Source: Methanomassiliicoccus sp.
GTDB taxonomy: Archaea; Thermoplasmatota; Thermoplasmata; Methanomassiliicoccales; Methanomassiliicoccaceae
Assembly: GCA_033485155.1 (NCBI GenBank)
Contig: JAWQJJ010000007.1
Span: 62,001-126,000, forward strand
Length of the DNA stretch: 64,000 bases
Direction of reading: 5' to 3'
The notes below the pieces were generated by a model that had not been told where the DNA came from, did no database searches, and was given only the letters and a program-made list of their open reading frames with translations. The translations under genes and the position numbers were made by a program. This document shows positions 54,937 through 63,648 of the stretch, one piece after another; position 1 is the stretch's first letter; every line of letters starts with the position of its first letter.

Positions 54937-55913
54937 TGGCATTGATGAACATGGTCTCGGCTCTCAACTCGGCCCTCGACAATGAGATGGAGGCTGATCA
55001 GTCGGTGGTCGTCCTCGGCGAGGACGTGGGCAGGGACGGCGGCGTGTTCCGGGTCACCGAGGGGCTGTTCGACCGCTTTGGGGACCAGAGGGTCATCGAC
55101 ACCCCCCTGGCCGAGGGCGCCATCGCCGGGATGGCCATAGGCATGGCCCTCAACGGGTTGAGGCCGGTGGCGGAGGTCCAGTTCATGGGCTTCTCCTACC
55201 TGACGCTGAACCAGATGATCTCCCACGCCTCCCGCCTGCGCAACCGCTCGCGGGGGCGGTTCACCGTCCCCATGGTCCTTCGGATGCCGTACGGAGCTGG
55301 GGTCAAGGCGTTGGAGCACCACTCCGAGAGCACCGAGTCGCTGTACGTGCAGATCCCCGGCCTCAAGGTCGTTGTCCCCTCCACCCCACGGGAGGCCAAA
55401 GGCCTGCTCATAGCGTCGATTCGCGATCCCGACCCGGTGGTGTTCCTGGAACCTACCCGCTCCTACCGCCTGATGAAGGAGGAGGTCGAGGAAAACGCTT
55501 TCTCCATTCCCCTGAGCGCCGCCCGCGTGGTGCAACCGGGGAAGGACGTCACGATCGTGGGATGGGGGGCCATGATGCCCCTCGTTCAGAAGGCCGCGGA
55601 AGCCGCGGGAAGCGAGGGGGTGAGCTGTGAGGTCATCGATCTGCGGACCTTGAGCCCCATGGACAGCGGGACGGTGGTGGAGTCGGTGAAGCGAACGGGA
55701 CGGTGCGTCGTCGTGCAGGAGGCGCCCCGCACCTGCGGAGTGGCGGCGGAGCTCGTCGCCCGGATCAACGAGGAAGCTCTGTTGTCGCTGGAAGCTCCGG
55801 TGGAGCGGGTGACCGCCCCGGACGTTATCGTCCCCCTTCCTCAGGGAGAGAAGTACTACTACCTGAACGCGAACCGCGTGTATCGGGCGGTAAAGAAGGT
55901 TGCGGAGTTCTAG
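54936..55913 (+). CDS. 2-oxoacid dehydrogenase E1 component, beta subunit
   Basis: A 325-residue transketolase-like subunit: VVLGEDVGRDGGVFRVTEGL, DTPLAEGAIAGMAIGMALNG and EVQFMGFSY are the family marks, with a C-terminal transketolase domain (VEVIDLRTLSPMDS). It completes the E1 heterotetramer. The ATG at 54936 touches the alpha stop; a GTG one codon earlier is possible. The E2 gene follows in 12 bp. Confidence 0.95.
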   Translation: MALMNMVSALNSALDNEMEADQSVVVLGEDVGRDGGVFRVTEGLFDRFGDQRVIDTPLAEGAIAGMAIGMALNGLRPVAEVQFMGFSYLTLNQMISHASRLRNRSRGRFTVPMVLRMPYGAGVKALEHHSESTESLYVQIPGLKVVVPSTPREAKGLLIASIRDPDPVVFLEPTRSYRLMKEEVEENAFSIPLSAARVVQPGKDVTIVGWGAMMPLVQKAAEAAGSEGVSCEVIDLRTLSPMDSGTVVESVKRTGRCVVVQEAPRTCGVAAELVARINEEALLSLEAPVERVTAPDVIVPLPQGEKYYYLNANRVYRAVKKVAEF

Positions 55914-55924
55914 GGTGATGTGAC

Positions 55925-57157
55925 ATGGCGAAGGATTTCATGTTCCCGGACCTCGGAGAAGGGGTCACCGAGGGCGAGATAAAGAAGTGGTTGGTGAAGG
56001 TCGGGGACGAGGTCCGCAAGGACCAGCCCATTGCCGAGGTGGAGACGGACAAGGCGGTGGTGGAGATGCCATCACCGTACTCCGGAAAGGTCCTCAAGCT
56101 CAGTGCGGCGGAAGGAGGTATCGTCAAGGTCGGCGAAGTGCTAGCGACAATCGGCGGAGAGGGAGAGACAGTGTCCGCGGCCGAGCCTCCTTCTTCCACC
56201 TCGGTCGTCGGCGAGCTGCCGGAGACGGACGAGGAGGTGGTGACCGCCCGCCCCTCACCTTCCGCACCTCCCTCGGCCGGGGTCCAGGCCACCCCCGCCG
56301 TCCGGAAGCTGGCCAGGGACCTCAAGGTCGATCTGGCGTCGATCAAGGGCACAGGGCCCCAGGGCCGGGTGACCGAGGAGGACGTCAAACGGGCCTCCGC
56401 CCCATCGGTGGAGGCACCGGAGCCAGCGATGAAGGCGAAGTTCGACCTCTACGGGTGGGTGGACCGGAGGCCCCTGCGAGGCATCCGCCGCTCGACCGCC
56501 AGGCACATGATGGAGGCTCAGGCCAACGCCGCCCTGGTCACCACCATGGAGGTTGTCGACGTCACCGACCTGGTGACCTTGAGGGAGAGGATCAACAAGC
56601 AGGCCCAAGAGGCCAAGGGGATCAAGCTCACCTACCTCCCGTTCATCGTCAAGGCGGTGATCGCCAGCCTGAAGAGGCATCCCTACATGAATTCCTCCAT
56701 GGACGAGGAGGCCGAGGAGATCGTCATCAAGAAGTACTACAACCTGGGCATCGCCGTGGCCACCGAGGACGGCCTCATGGTCCCGGTAGTCAAGGCCGCC
56801 GATCAGAAGGACCTCTTCACCCTGGCCAAGGAGATCAAGGACCTGGCGCAGGCCGCTGCCGACCGCAAGGTCGATCTGGCGGACCTCAAGGGCGGGACCT
56901 TCTCCATCACCAACTACGGGGTCTTCGGGAGCACCTACGCCACCCCCATCCCGAACTACCCGGAGGCGGCGATCCTAGGCGTGGGCCGGATCCAGGACGC
57001 CCCCCTGGTGGTGGGCGGGGCGGTGGTGCCGAGGAAGGTCATGCACCTGGCGCTGACCTTCGACCACCGCATCATGGACGGGGCCCAGGCGGCATCCTTC
57101 CTCACCGACCTCCGCCAGATGCTGGAGGGGCCCGAGGCCCTGCTGCTCGACCTTTAG
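55925..57157 (+). CDS. 2-oxoacid dehydrogenase E2 component (dihydrolipoyl acyltransferase)
   Basis: A 410-residue protein with one lipoyl domain (lipoyl Lys 43 in EVETDKAVVEM), a Pro/Ser/Thr-rich linker, a peripheral-subunit-binding domain (about 118-155, AVRKLARDLKVDLASIKGTG) and a catalytic acyltransferase domain with His 381 in FDHRIMDGA. The binding domain implies an E3 dihydrolipoamide dehydrogenase, which is not in the window. The lipoate ligase genes are immediately downstream on the other strand. Codon use resembles its neighbours. Confidence 0.95.
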   Translation: MAKDFMFPDLGEGVTEGEIKKWLVKVGDEVRKDQPIAEVETDKAVVEMPSPYSGKVLKLSAAEGGIVKVGEVLATIGGEGETVSAAEPPSSTSVVGELPETDEEVVTARPSPSAPPSAGVQATPAVRKLARDLKVDLASIKGTGPQGRVTEEDVKRASAPSVEAPEPAMKAKFDLYGWVDRRPLRGIRRSTARHMMEAQANAALVTTMEVVDVTDLVTLRERINKQAQEAKGIKLTYLPFIVKAVIASLKRHPYMNSSMDEEAEEIVIKKYYNLGIAVATEDGLMVPVVKAADQKDLFTLAKEIKDLAQAAADRKVDLADLKGGTFSITNYGVFGSTYATPIPNYPEAAILGVGRIQDAPLVVGGAVVPRKVMHLALTFDHRIMDGAQAASFLTDLRQMLEGPEALLLDL

Positions 57158-57897
57158 CGGGAAAAGGTCCAGCTCCGATCCCCGTACCTCGAGTCGGCCA
57201 GCTCCGAGGCCCGGGCATCTTCAGACGTGCTCAACGTCGCCTCCGTCCACTCCTTTCCCGCCAGGAACGAACGGTGCAGGCTGCTCAGCAGCGCTTCCTG
57301 GCTCGCCCCGGACAGCGAGCGGACGGAGGTCACCCGGTTCCTGGCCTCAGTGATCGCCTTGTCCGAGAGCTTCATCCGGTCGACCCGCAGCACCGAGAAC
57401 ATCCTTTCGAGGTCCAGGTCGTGTAGCACCGTGCCGTGCTGCAGGAAGACCCCCTGCCGACGGGTCTGCGCGCACCCCGAGATCTTCCTGCCACTTGCGA
57501 TCACGTCGTTGATGGGGGCGAACTCCGCGTCGATGCCCAGGTCCCCCAGGGCGCTGATGACCCAGCCGCAGACCTCCCGGTACGAGGCGGTGATGTCCGA
57601 CCCCATGAGGGCCTCGGGGGCGATTACGCTGTAAGTGATCTCCCCCCTGTGGTCGTGGTACACCGCCCCTCCGCCGGTGCGCCGGCGGACCACGTCCACG
57701 CCCAGCCGGGCACACTCATCCAGGTCTACCTCGTCCCGCGCTCGCTGGAACCGCCCGATGCTGACCGCCGATGGCCGCCACCCATAGAACCTTACGGTCG
57801 GGAGGGCTCCGTGACCCACCGCCTCGGCGACCGCTTCGTCGATGGCCATGTTCATGGGGGCTTGATGCTGCTCGAACGGCAGCAGGCGCCACCTCAT
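57154..57897 (-). CDS. lplA: lipoate-protein ligase, catalytic part
   Basis: A 247-residue LplA-type ligase catalytic domain with RRRTGGGAVYHDHRGEITYSV, then KISGCAQTRRQGVFLQHGT. It attaches lipoate or octanoate to the E2 lysine. Its C-terminal accessory domain is encoded by a separate gene overlapping by 4 bases upstream, as in Thermoplasma acidophilum LplA-LplB. Its 3' end overlaps E2 by 4 bases tail-to-tail, which fits a functional unit with lipA. Confidence 0.93.
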   Translation of the reverse strand: MRWRLLPFEQHQAPMNMAIDEAVAEAVGHGALPTVRFYGWRPSAVSIGRFQRARDEVDLDECARLGVDVVRRRTGGGAVYHDHRGEITYSVIAPEALMGSDITASYREVCGWVISALGDLGIDAEFAPINDVIASGRKISGCAQTRRQGVFLQHGTVLHDLDLERMFSVLRVDRMKLSDKAITEARNRVTSVRSLSGASQEALLSSLHRSFLAGKEWTEATLSTSEDARASELADSRYGDRSWTFSR

Positions 57898-58181
57898 CTC
57901 AGGGCCTCCAGGACCACCGCGGCGAGGGACCGCGCGTCGAAGCCCAAGGCGGTAATGTGCCCGTCCCCCATCGCCTCTGAGATGGCCGCGATCAGCTCCT
58001 CCTCGTCAGCGGCTACGGGAAGGCCGATCAGTACCTTCTCCAGGGAAACAATGGACTCCTCAGGATAGAGAAAGAAATCCCCCGAGACCTCGGCATCGGT
58101 GATGTGGAGGCCATCATGCTTAAGGCGGACCGCGAGGAGCTTGCCCCCGGGGACCTTGCGCCGGGCGGTTGCCTCCAACAC
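57894..58181 (-). CDS. lplB: lipoate-protein ligase, accessory C-terminal part
   Basis: A 95-residue protein matching the LplA C-terminal domain: GGKLLAVRLKHDGLHITDAEVSGDFF, then SIVSLEKVLIGLPV and GFDARSLAAVVLEALR. In Thermoplasma the catalytic LplA is inactive without this separate LplB, and the same split appears here. GTG start at 58181; the previous gene (thioredoxin-like) ends 1 base before. Translation into lplA is coupled. Confidence 0.88.
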   Translation of the reverse strand: MLEATARRKVPGGKLLAVRLKHDGLHITDAEVSGDFFLYPEESIVSLEKVLIGLPVAADEEELIAAISEAMGDGHITALGFDARSLAAVVLEALR

Positions 58182-58487
58182 TCACTCCTTGCCCAGCTTG
58201 ATTATCTGCTCCTTGGTGGTATGCATCCCGCAGAGGGCCTTCTTGGTCCGCTCGTTGTACAGTGCCGGGACGCCCAGAGAGCCACCGCATGCCTTCTTTA
58301 GCACATCTCCATAGGAGCGCATAAGCTTGGCGTTCTCCTCCGAGTGCCAGACCTCGAGCTCGGTGATCCCTTGGCCGCCATCCTTGGACAGCTCGGCGTT
58401 GGCCTCGTTCACGATGGGATGGAGCTTCGCGCAGTGGGGGCACTCGCGACCCCAGAAGAATATCAGCCTGTTATCCTGTTCCGTCAT
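58182..58487 (-). CDS. thioredoxin/glutaredoxin-like redox protein
   Basis: A 101-residue protein with a CPHC active site (Cys 16 and 19 after FFWGRE) in a thioredoxin-like fold, a cis-Pro-type GVPALYN loop, and a helix after it. The ATG at 58487 follows the FTR stop by 1 base. Its likely reductant is the FTR encoded just upstream; it may keep E2 or other proteins reduced. Confidence 0.88.
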   Translation of the reverse strand: MTEQDNRLIFFWGRECPHCAKLHPIVNEANAELSKDGGQGITELEVWHSEENAKLMRSYGDVLKKACGGSLGVPALYNERTKKALCGMHTTKEQIIKLGKE

Positions 58488-58488
58488 T

Positions 58489-58917
58489 TCATTCCCTCTT
58501 AACGAACAATCCGCACCAGCATTCACCCGTCTCCTTGTAGACCGGCTGAATGAAGAAGTTGCAGGGGCATATCAGATTGAGATCCTCCTCGAGGTCCCCG
58601 GTGGTGATCCGGCAGGGGCAATACTTCAGGCCGTGGTTCTTCTGGTTCTCCAGCTCACCCTTGGCCAGCGTTTTGACGAACTCCCGGTCGGGATTGAGCT
58701 TGAACGGTTTTCCTTCGGCGAACTTTTCCCACACATCCAGTAGCTGGTCCACCTGATCGAGCCTGTCGCCCCGGTCGATGATGACCTTCTTCGACTCCGG
58801 GTAGTCGATCAGCGTGAAGGCGTTCTTGGCCCCGCAGGTGGGGCAGATAGCTGGTCCCTTGATGCCATAGTGGATGTCATTGCATACGTTGCAACGCCAG
58901 AGCTTCTTCACCGCCAT
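58489..58917 (-). CDS. rubredoxin-like domain fused to ferredoxin-thioredoxin reductase catalytic chain
   Basis: A 142-residue fusion. The N-terminal rubredoxin-like domain has Cys 9, 12, 25 and 28 (CNVCND and CPTCG). The C-terminal FTR beta domain has Cys 100, 102, 117, 119, 133 and 135 (YCPCR, CPCNF and CWCG) giving the [4Fe-4S] plus redox-disulfide site. FTR passes electrons from ferredoxin to thioredoxin, and the built-in rubredoxin domain would be an extra electron step. The gene is followed by the thioredoxin-like gene and then by lplB-lplA. Confidence 0.92.
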   Translation of the reverse strand: MAVKKLWRCNVCNDIHYGIKGPAICPTCGAKNAFTLIDYPESKKVIIDRGDRLDQVDQLLDVWEKFAEGKPFKLNPDREFVKTLAKGELENQKNHGLKYCPCRITTGDLEEDLNLICPCNFFIQPVYKETGECWCGLFVKRE

Positions 58918-59021
58918 TTTTCTCCTCCATTGACAATGTTGGCAATCGAATATAAACCATTGGGAGCGGTTCCGACAGGCAAGGCTTATTAGGGCTCCAG
59001 CTCGAATGGTCTGATGATCAC

Positions 59022-59390
59022 ATGACCATCATTCGATGCCCAATATGCGATCAGTTCCTGGAAGGGGACGGGGAGGGTCCGCTCACCGTCGCCCTCCGCG
59101 AACACCTATCCTCCGCTCATCAGCTACATGAGCAGCACGACGTGCTGTCGTCCACATCACCGCTCCCGCACCAACCCCAGGAGTGGGAGGAGATGAAGCG
59201 CGAGGAGGTGTTGGTGGATCCCAAGGAAGGCGAGGTCGGGGAGGACGTCCCCGAATCCGTGCTGTGCCCGTTCTGCGGAGACCGGTTCCTCGGTCATGAC
59301 GGGGAGGACCTGACCCAGCACCTCATCGCCCATCTTAGGGACGTCCACGGTATACACACGCGTGGCCGGTTCATGACCCTGGTCCGTTGA
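59022..59390 (+). CDS. small protein with two C2H2-like zinc fingers
   Basis: A 122-residue protein with two finger-like motifs: CPICDQF with HLSSAH, and CPFCGDRF with HLIAHLRDVH, separated by an acidic linker. It probably binds two zinc ions and may bind nucleic acid or protein. TATA-like sequence lies upstream. Family not recognised. It is convergent with the flavin reductase gene, with abutting ends. Confidence 0.7.
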   Translation: MTIIRCPICDQFLEGDGEGPLTVALREHLSSAHQLHEQHDVLSSTSPLPHQPQEWEEMKREEVLVDPKEGEVGEDVPESVLCPFCGDRFLGHDGEDLTQHLIAHLRDVHGIHTRGRFMTLVR

Positions 59391-59927
59391 TCAGAGTCTC
59401 TTGATGACCGGCCCCGGTGTCCTGAACTCGCCGTCCCAGTAGATGAGTACATCTGAGCGGTCGTAGTCCTTGGTGATGTCGGTGTGGACCACCTTGCCCA
59501 TGTACCAGATGTGGTCCCAATCCCCCCGGTCGACCTGCTCTAGCTTCTTGACTTCGATGTTCAGCGGGCACTCCGCTATGCTCGGCGATCTTATCCTTTT
59601 TCCTGGCTGGGGAGTAAGGCCGACCTCCGCGAACTTGTTAAGTCTACTCCCGGACTGGTAGCCGCATTTCACGACCTGTTCTAGGATGTCCTTGCCCGGC
59701 ACGTTGAGGGAGAAATCCTCGGTCTCCTCCAGCAGCTTGTAGCTGAACCGCGAGGTCTTGATCCCTATGCCCACGATGGTCGGGTCCACCGAGAACACGT
59801 TGAACATGCCGATGGTGGTGATGTTCTGCTCTTTCTCTCCTACTGCCAGGAGCATGACCGGGGCGGGGGGTAGCTGCATGACCGCTTCGATCGCTCCCAT
59901 GTCCAGCTTGAGGTTCTCCTCCGTCAT
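59391..59927 (-). CDS. flavin reductase-like FMN-binding protein
   Basis: A 178-residue protein of the flavin reductase/flavoredoxin family: PAPVMLLAVGEKEQNITTIGMFNVFSVDPT is the FMN-binding N-terminus and GIGIKTSRFSYKLLEET and DFSLNVPGKDILEQV follow. It probably binds FMN and transfers electrons. The frame extends to 60062, but the ATG at 59927 and a TATA box (TTATTATAAT, near 59960-59969) support the shorter form. Confidence 0.9.
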   Translation of the reverse strand: MTEENLKLDMGAIEAVMQLPPAPVMLLAVGEKEQNITTIGMFNVFSVDPTIVGIGIKTSRFSYKLLEETEDFSLNVPGKDILEQVVKCGYQSGSRLNKFAEVGLTPQPGKRIRSPSIAECPLNIEVKKLEQVDRGDWDHIWYMGKVVHTDITKDYDRSDVLIYWDGEFRTPGPVIKRL

Positions 59928-60058
59928 GGTAGCACCATACTTTAAGCGTAGGACGGGATTATAATAAGCGCTCCTAATAGGTGCGGTCAAGGATCCCAAC
60001 GGGCCGACGGTCGAAACGTCTGGGCCGTGCTTGCCTCTGCCTGAGACCCCCGCCTCGC

Positions 60059-60481
60059 TCACGCAACGCTGATATCGAGGTCGTCCGGAGGCAGGGACAT
60101 GAGCGCCCGCCAGGTCTGGCGGTCGATCCGACGGATCCTTCCGCCATTCTCATAATAGTGGATCTGGTAGTAGAACAACCACCAGTTGTTGAGCTCCAGC
60201 ATCCGCAGCCGCAAAGCCGCGGCCTTATGTCTGGGAACGACCACCACCAGCCGGGCTTTGGACATTAAAATCTGGGCATATTCCACCATCAAATGGGGAT
60301 CGGTGAGAGATTCCTCGCTCTCCACGAACTCCTTGCTCACCACATACCGTCCCTGGCAAGCGGTGATGATCCCTCGGCCGCATCGCACCTCGAACGATAC
60401 CGTGGCGTCCGGATAGTGCTCCGTGACCTCGCGTTCGGTCTCTGACGCCCGCGCCCGGGTGACCACCTCGATGATGTTCAT
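60059..60481 (-). CDS. hypothetical protein, 140 aa
   Basis: A soluble protein with two alpha/beta units and the segment LNNWWLFYYQIHYYENGGRIRRIDRQTW. It has no membrane segments or metal-binding cysteine clusters. I do not recognise it. It is the next gene upstream of the flavin reductase on the same strand; 131 bp separate them. Confidence 0.5.
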   Translation of the reverse strand: MNIIEVVTRARASETEREVTEHYPDATVSFEVRCGRGIITACQGRYVVSKEFVESEESLTDPHLMVEYAQILMSKARLVVVVPRHKAAALRLRMLELNNWWLFYYQIHYYENGGRIRRIDRQTWRALMSLPPDDLDISVA

Positions 60482-60528
60482 CCGCGACCCTGGGAGAGGA
60501 ACGTGGAGATGGGTATTTAGCGTTGAGC

Positions 60529-60963
60529 ATGTCCGTTCGGTGGAACGGCCGCGGATATCCGCGGAACAAGGATTATCTACTCGGCCCCATTCCTCTGGCG
60601 GTGGCCCGGCGGAGGAAGAAGCGGACGAACATCAAGCCCATCCTTTCCGCCTTCGTATGGGGAGTGTTGACCGGCTTGGGCATCGATCCCGGGCAGATGC
60701 TGGTCGAGACCACCGTAGATGCCCTGGGCCCCTATTTCCAGATCGCCGCCGTGCTGTTCCTGTTCGTCGTGCTGTACTTCTCCTATAATTGGATCGTGGA
60801 AGGCTTGTCGCGTTCTCGCAAGGCCTTCCGCACAGCCGGAGTGGTGGGCATCGCCGCTATCATCCTGGCGTTCCTGGCCGGCTTCTTCGTGTTCTCTTGG
60901 GATAAGGCTGCGATCATGCTTGCGGTGTCCGCGCTGGCATGGCTGTGGGCGACCTGGAAATAA
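60529..60963 (+). CDS. small membrane protein, unknown function
   Basis: A 144-residue protein with a basic N-terminal region and three or four membrane segments (about 46-66, 72-92, 105-125 and 128-143). The frame is open to a TTG at 60523, but the ATG at 60529 fits better. No family recognised. Confidence 0.55.
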   Translation: MSVRWNGRGYPRNKDYLLGPIPLAVARRRKKRTNIKPILSAFVWGVLTGLGIDPGQMLVETTVDALGPYFQIAAVLFLFVVLYFSYNWIVEGLSRSRKAFRTAGVVGIAAIILAFLAGFFVFSWDKAAIMLAVSALAWLWATWK

Positions 60964-60992
60964 AAACAGACGGCCCGGAGGCCGGAAAGGGC

Positions 60993-61274
60993 TCACTGAG
61001 AGTCGATGATCTTGATGAGGTGGTAGCCGAACTCCGTCTTCACCGGCCCGACCACTTCTCCCTTCTTGCCGTTGAAGGCTGCATCCTCGAACTTCTTTAC
61101 CATCTGTCCCCGGCCGAAGGTGCCGAGGTCCCCTCCCTTGGCCTTGGACGGACACTGGGAATACTGCTTGGCGATGGCCTCGAAGCTTTCTCCCGACTTG
61201 ATGCGGGCGAGGAGCTCGTAAGCCTTGTTCTGATCCTTGACCAGTATATGCGCGGCGTGAACTTTGGTAACCAT
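60993..61274 (-). CDS. parvulin-type peptidyl-prolyl isomerase
   Basis: A 93-residue single-domain parvulin: HAAHILVKDQNKAYELLARI, KQYSQCPSKAKGGDLGTFGRGQMV and a closing TEFGYHLIKIIDS. Such small archaeal parvulins catalyse prolyl isomerisation in the cytoplasm. The frame extends to 61295, but the ATG at 61274 begins the domain. It is adjacent to a thioredoxin-like gene, also on the minus strand. Confidence 0.94.
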   Translation of the reverse strand: MVTKVHAAHILVKDQNKAYELLARIKSGESFEAIAKQYSQCPSKAKGGDLGTFGRGQMVKKFEDAAFNGKKGEVVGPVKTEFGYHLIKIIDSQ

Positions 61275-61323
61275 GGGGTCAGGGCACGCCATCACCGGAA
61301 TAAATAGCTTCTTCTGAAAAACC

Positions 61324-61593
61324 TCACTTCGGACCAGGGGTCCCCTCCAAACGGCGCTCCTCCATGATCATCTCCTTGATCTCCTCGATCAGGGGCACCC
61401 GGCCCTGCACCTTGAGATGTCCATTGATCCATAGCGCCGGCTGGGACATAATCCCCCGCTCCATGGCCACCTGGGGATTGAGGATCTTATCGACCTCCTC
61501 GTTCATCCCCAGCTCCTCCAGGGCCGCATAGGTGGCCGATTCCATGAGGCGGCACTTGCCGCACCGCATTGAGTAAAAGACCTCGATCTTCAT
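61324..61593 (-). CDS. glutaredoxin-like small thioredoxin-fold protein
   Basis: An 89-residue protein with a CGKC motif (residues 11-14) and a thioredoxin-like fold; the cis-Pro segment is SQPALWINGH. It resembles small archaeal redox-active disulfide proteins. The upstream neighbour is the VIT-like gene on the opposite strand, so the two are divergent. ATG at 61593. Confidence 0.85.
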   Translation of the reverse strand: MKIEVFYSMRCGKCRLMESATYAALEELGMNEEVDKILNPQVAMERGIMSQPALWINGHLKVQGRVPLIEEIKEMIMEERRLEGTPGPK

Positions 61594-61675
61594 GGTACCG
61601 TCTCGGATAGGTCATCCTCAGGATATAAAGAATCGAGGGAAAAAATCGTTATGCTCCTCGTCCATTCGCTCCCGG

Positions 61676-62344
61676 ATGCTAGAGAAGGTGCGCGTGCTGA
61701 CCAGGCACATCCGGCCGATCAGCGCGCTGCAGGAGCTCATCTACGGCCTGGTCATGTCACTGGCCACAATCAGCGTGGTGTCCCTCACCGTGGGACTGGA
61801 CGAGTCGAGCCGCTCTACCTTGGTGCTCGCGGCCCTGGGGGTGAACTTTACCTGGGGGCTGGCGGACATGCTCATCCTCATCGTGCTGGAGAACTTCGAC
61901 CGGTCCCGGAGGCGAAAGGTGGCCGCCTACGTCTTCAACGAGCCGGACGAGGACTGGGCGCTGGACATGATCCGGGAGGACCTGGAGGGCACCCTGATCG
62001 GACGCCTGGACCCCGCGGACCGAGAGCGCATATACGTCGACGTTCTGGAGAGCGGGATGCGGGCGATCGAGCCTCAGCCCCGCTTCAGCCCTGCCATCAT
62101 CAAAGGTGGCGTCCTGGCGTTCATCATCACCGTGACCGCCGCGATTCCCGTCGTCCTCGTTCTCGTGCTCATAGCTCCGATCCATCTCGCCTTCCTCATG
62201 GCCTCGGCCACCGCGGCGGTGCTGCTCTTCCTCACTGGCTTCGTCTGGGCCCCCTTCGCCGGCATTGGGCGATGGCAGGCTGGGCTCGCGCTCATGGGCA
62301 TCGGCCTCCTGATATCTCTGTCCACCCTGTTCATCGGTGGCTAG
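61676..62344 (+). CDS. VIT1-like membrane protein
   Basis: A 222-residue protein with about five membrane segments. ALQELIYGLVMSLATISVVSL at the start and the long central soluble loop between segments 2 and 3 resemble VIT1/CCC1 family iron and manganese transporters. The acidic metal residues are only partly kept, so metal transport is inferred. The frame is open from 61592; the ATG at 61676 is preferred as it precedes the first family-like residues. Confidence 0.65.
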   Translation: MLEKVRVLTRHIRPISALQELIYGLVMSLATISVVSLTVGLDESSRSTLVLAALGVNFTWGLADMLILIVLENFDRSRRRKVAAYVFNEPDEDWALDMIREDLEGTLIGRLDPADRERIYVDVLESGMRAIEPQPRFSPAIIKGGVLAFIITVTAAIPVVLVLVLIAPIHLAFLMASATAAVLLFLTGFVWAPFAGIGRWQAGLALMGIGLLISLSTLFIGG

Positions 62345-62385
62345 TCGCATCAACCTTATTACCGAGGGCCACGTTCGTCCCTCCG

Positions 62386-63642
62386 ATGTTGAAGCAGCTG
62401 GATGTCGGTCAGTGGAGCGATAAGCGGCGGGGGAGCATCGGAGAGGTGCGCCGCCCGGTGGAGGACATCATCGCCCAGGTCCGCGAGCGGGGGGATGATG
62501 CCCTCCTGGACCTGACCGAGAGGTTCGACAAGGTCCGACCCGACCATATCCGGGTCGCCAGGGAGGACATCGAGGAAGCGTACCGCCAGGTGGACGACAA
62601 GGTCGTGGATGCCCTGAGGAGGTCGAAGGCCAACGTCGAGGCGTTCCACCGCCTCCAGCGCCCGGCCGATATGTGGACCCGGGAGGTTGCCCCCGGACTG
62701 GTCCTGGGGGTCAAGAACACTTCACTGGACCGCATCGGCATCTACGTGCCGGGGGGCCGAGCGTCCTATCCGTCCACGGTGATCATGTGCGCCGTGCCCG
62801 CGAAGGTAGCGGGGGTTCCGCACATCATCATGTGCACCCCGCCCCCGGTCAACCCCTTGACCTTAGTGGCCGCAGACATCGCCGGAGTGGACGCCGTGTA
62901 TACAGTAGGCGGCGCTCAGGCAATCGCGGCCATGGCCTTCGGGACGCGGTCCATCGACCCCGTCCAGAAGATAGTGGGCCCCGGTAATGTGTATGTCACC
63001 ATGGCCAAGATGCTCCTGAGAGACCGGGTGGAGATCGATTCCCCCGCCGGCCCCTCGGAGATCGCCGTCCTCGCCGACAGCTCGGCAGAGCCGGAGTTCA
63101 TCGCCGCTGACATGCTCGCCCAGGCCGAGCACGACCCCAACGCCGCGTGCGTGCTCGTGACCACGGATGAGAACCTGGTGTCCAAGGTCGGCAGGGAGAT
63201 CGAGCGCAGCGTGCCCCGCTCCGAACGGAAGGAGATCATCGAACGGTCGCTGCAGAACTGCGGATATGTGCTGGCGAGGGACATCGCCTCGGCGGTGGAG
63301 ATAGTCAACTTCATCGCCCCCGAGCACCTGTCGATCCAGGTCTCCGACCCCCAGGCTGCGCTCAAGGATATCCGCAACGCCGGCTCTATCTTCGTCGGCC
63401 GGTATGCGGCGGTGGCCCTGGGCGATTACGCTTCGGGAACGAACCATGTGCTGCCAACCGCCGGCTACGCCCATGTGCACTCCGGCCTCGACGTCATGCA
63501 CTTTATGAAGCGCAGCTCGGTCCAGATCGTGGACCAGGAGGGCCTGGAGGTCCTTGGGGACACGGTAGAGACACTGTCAAGGGCTGAGGGCCTACACGCC
63601 CACGCCCGCTCGGTCGCGGTGCGCCGGAAGCGGCAGGATTGA
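62386..63642 (+). CDS. hisD: histidinol dehydrogenase
   Basis: A 418-residue enzyme for the last two steps of histidine synthesis. The NAD-binding loop region IGIYVPGGRASYPSTVIM, GGAQAIAAMAFGT, PGNVYVTMAK, GPSEIAVLADSSAEPEF, the zinc and catalytic residues in QAEHDPNA, and NFIAPEHLSI are all present. The ATG at 62386 matches the family start, and the partial gene at the window end begins 6 bases after its stop. No other his gene is in the window. Confidence 0.96.
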   Translation: MLKQLDVGQWSDKRRGSIGEVRRPVEDIIAQVRERGDDALLDLTERFDKVRPDHIRVAREDIEEAYRQVDDKVVDALRRSKANVEAFHRLQRPADMWTREVAPGLVLGVKNTSLDRIGIYVPGGRASYPSTVIMCAVPAKVAGVPHIIMCTPPPVNPLTLVAADIAGVDAVYTVGGAQAIAAMAFGTRSIDPVQKIVGPGNVYVTMAKMLLRDRVEIDSPAGPSEIAVLADSSAEPEFIAADMLAQAEHDPNAACVLVTTDENLVSKVGREIERSVPRSERKEIIERSLQNCGYVLARDIASAVEIVNFIAPEHLSIQVSDPQAALKDIRNAGSIFVGRYAAVALGDYASGTNHVLPTAGYAHVHSGLDVMHFMKRSSVQIVDQEGLEVLGDTVETLSRAEGLHAHARSVAVRRKRQD

Positions 63643-63648
63643 TCGGCA

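Noticed and set aside
55987-57426. 479-residue plus-strand frame inside the E2 gene
   Set aside because: It is Arg/Gly-rich with no fold features and lies in another frame of the E2 coding sequence.
57894-58917. FTR/thioredoxin replacing the missing E3
   Set aside because: E2 keeps a peripheral-subunit-binding domain, which normally binds E3, so an ordinary E3 elsewhere is more likely.
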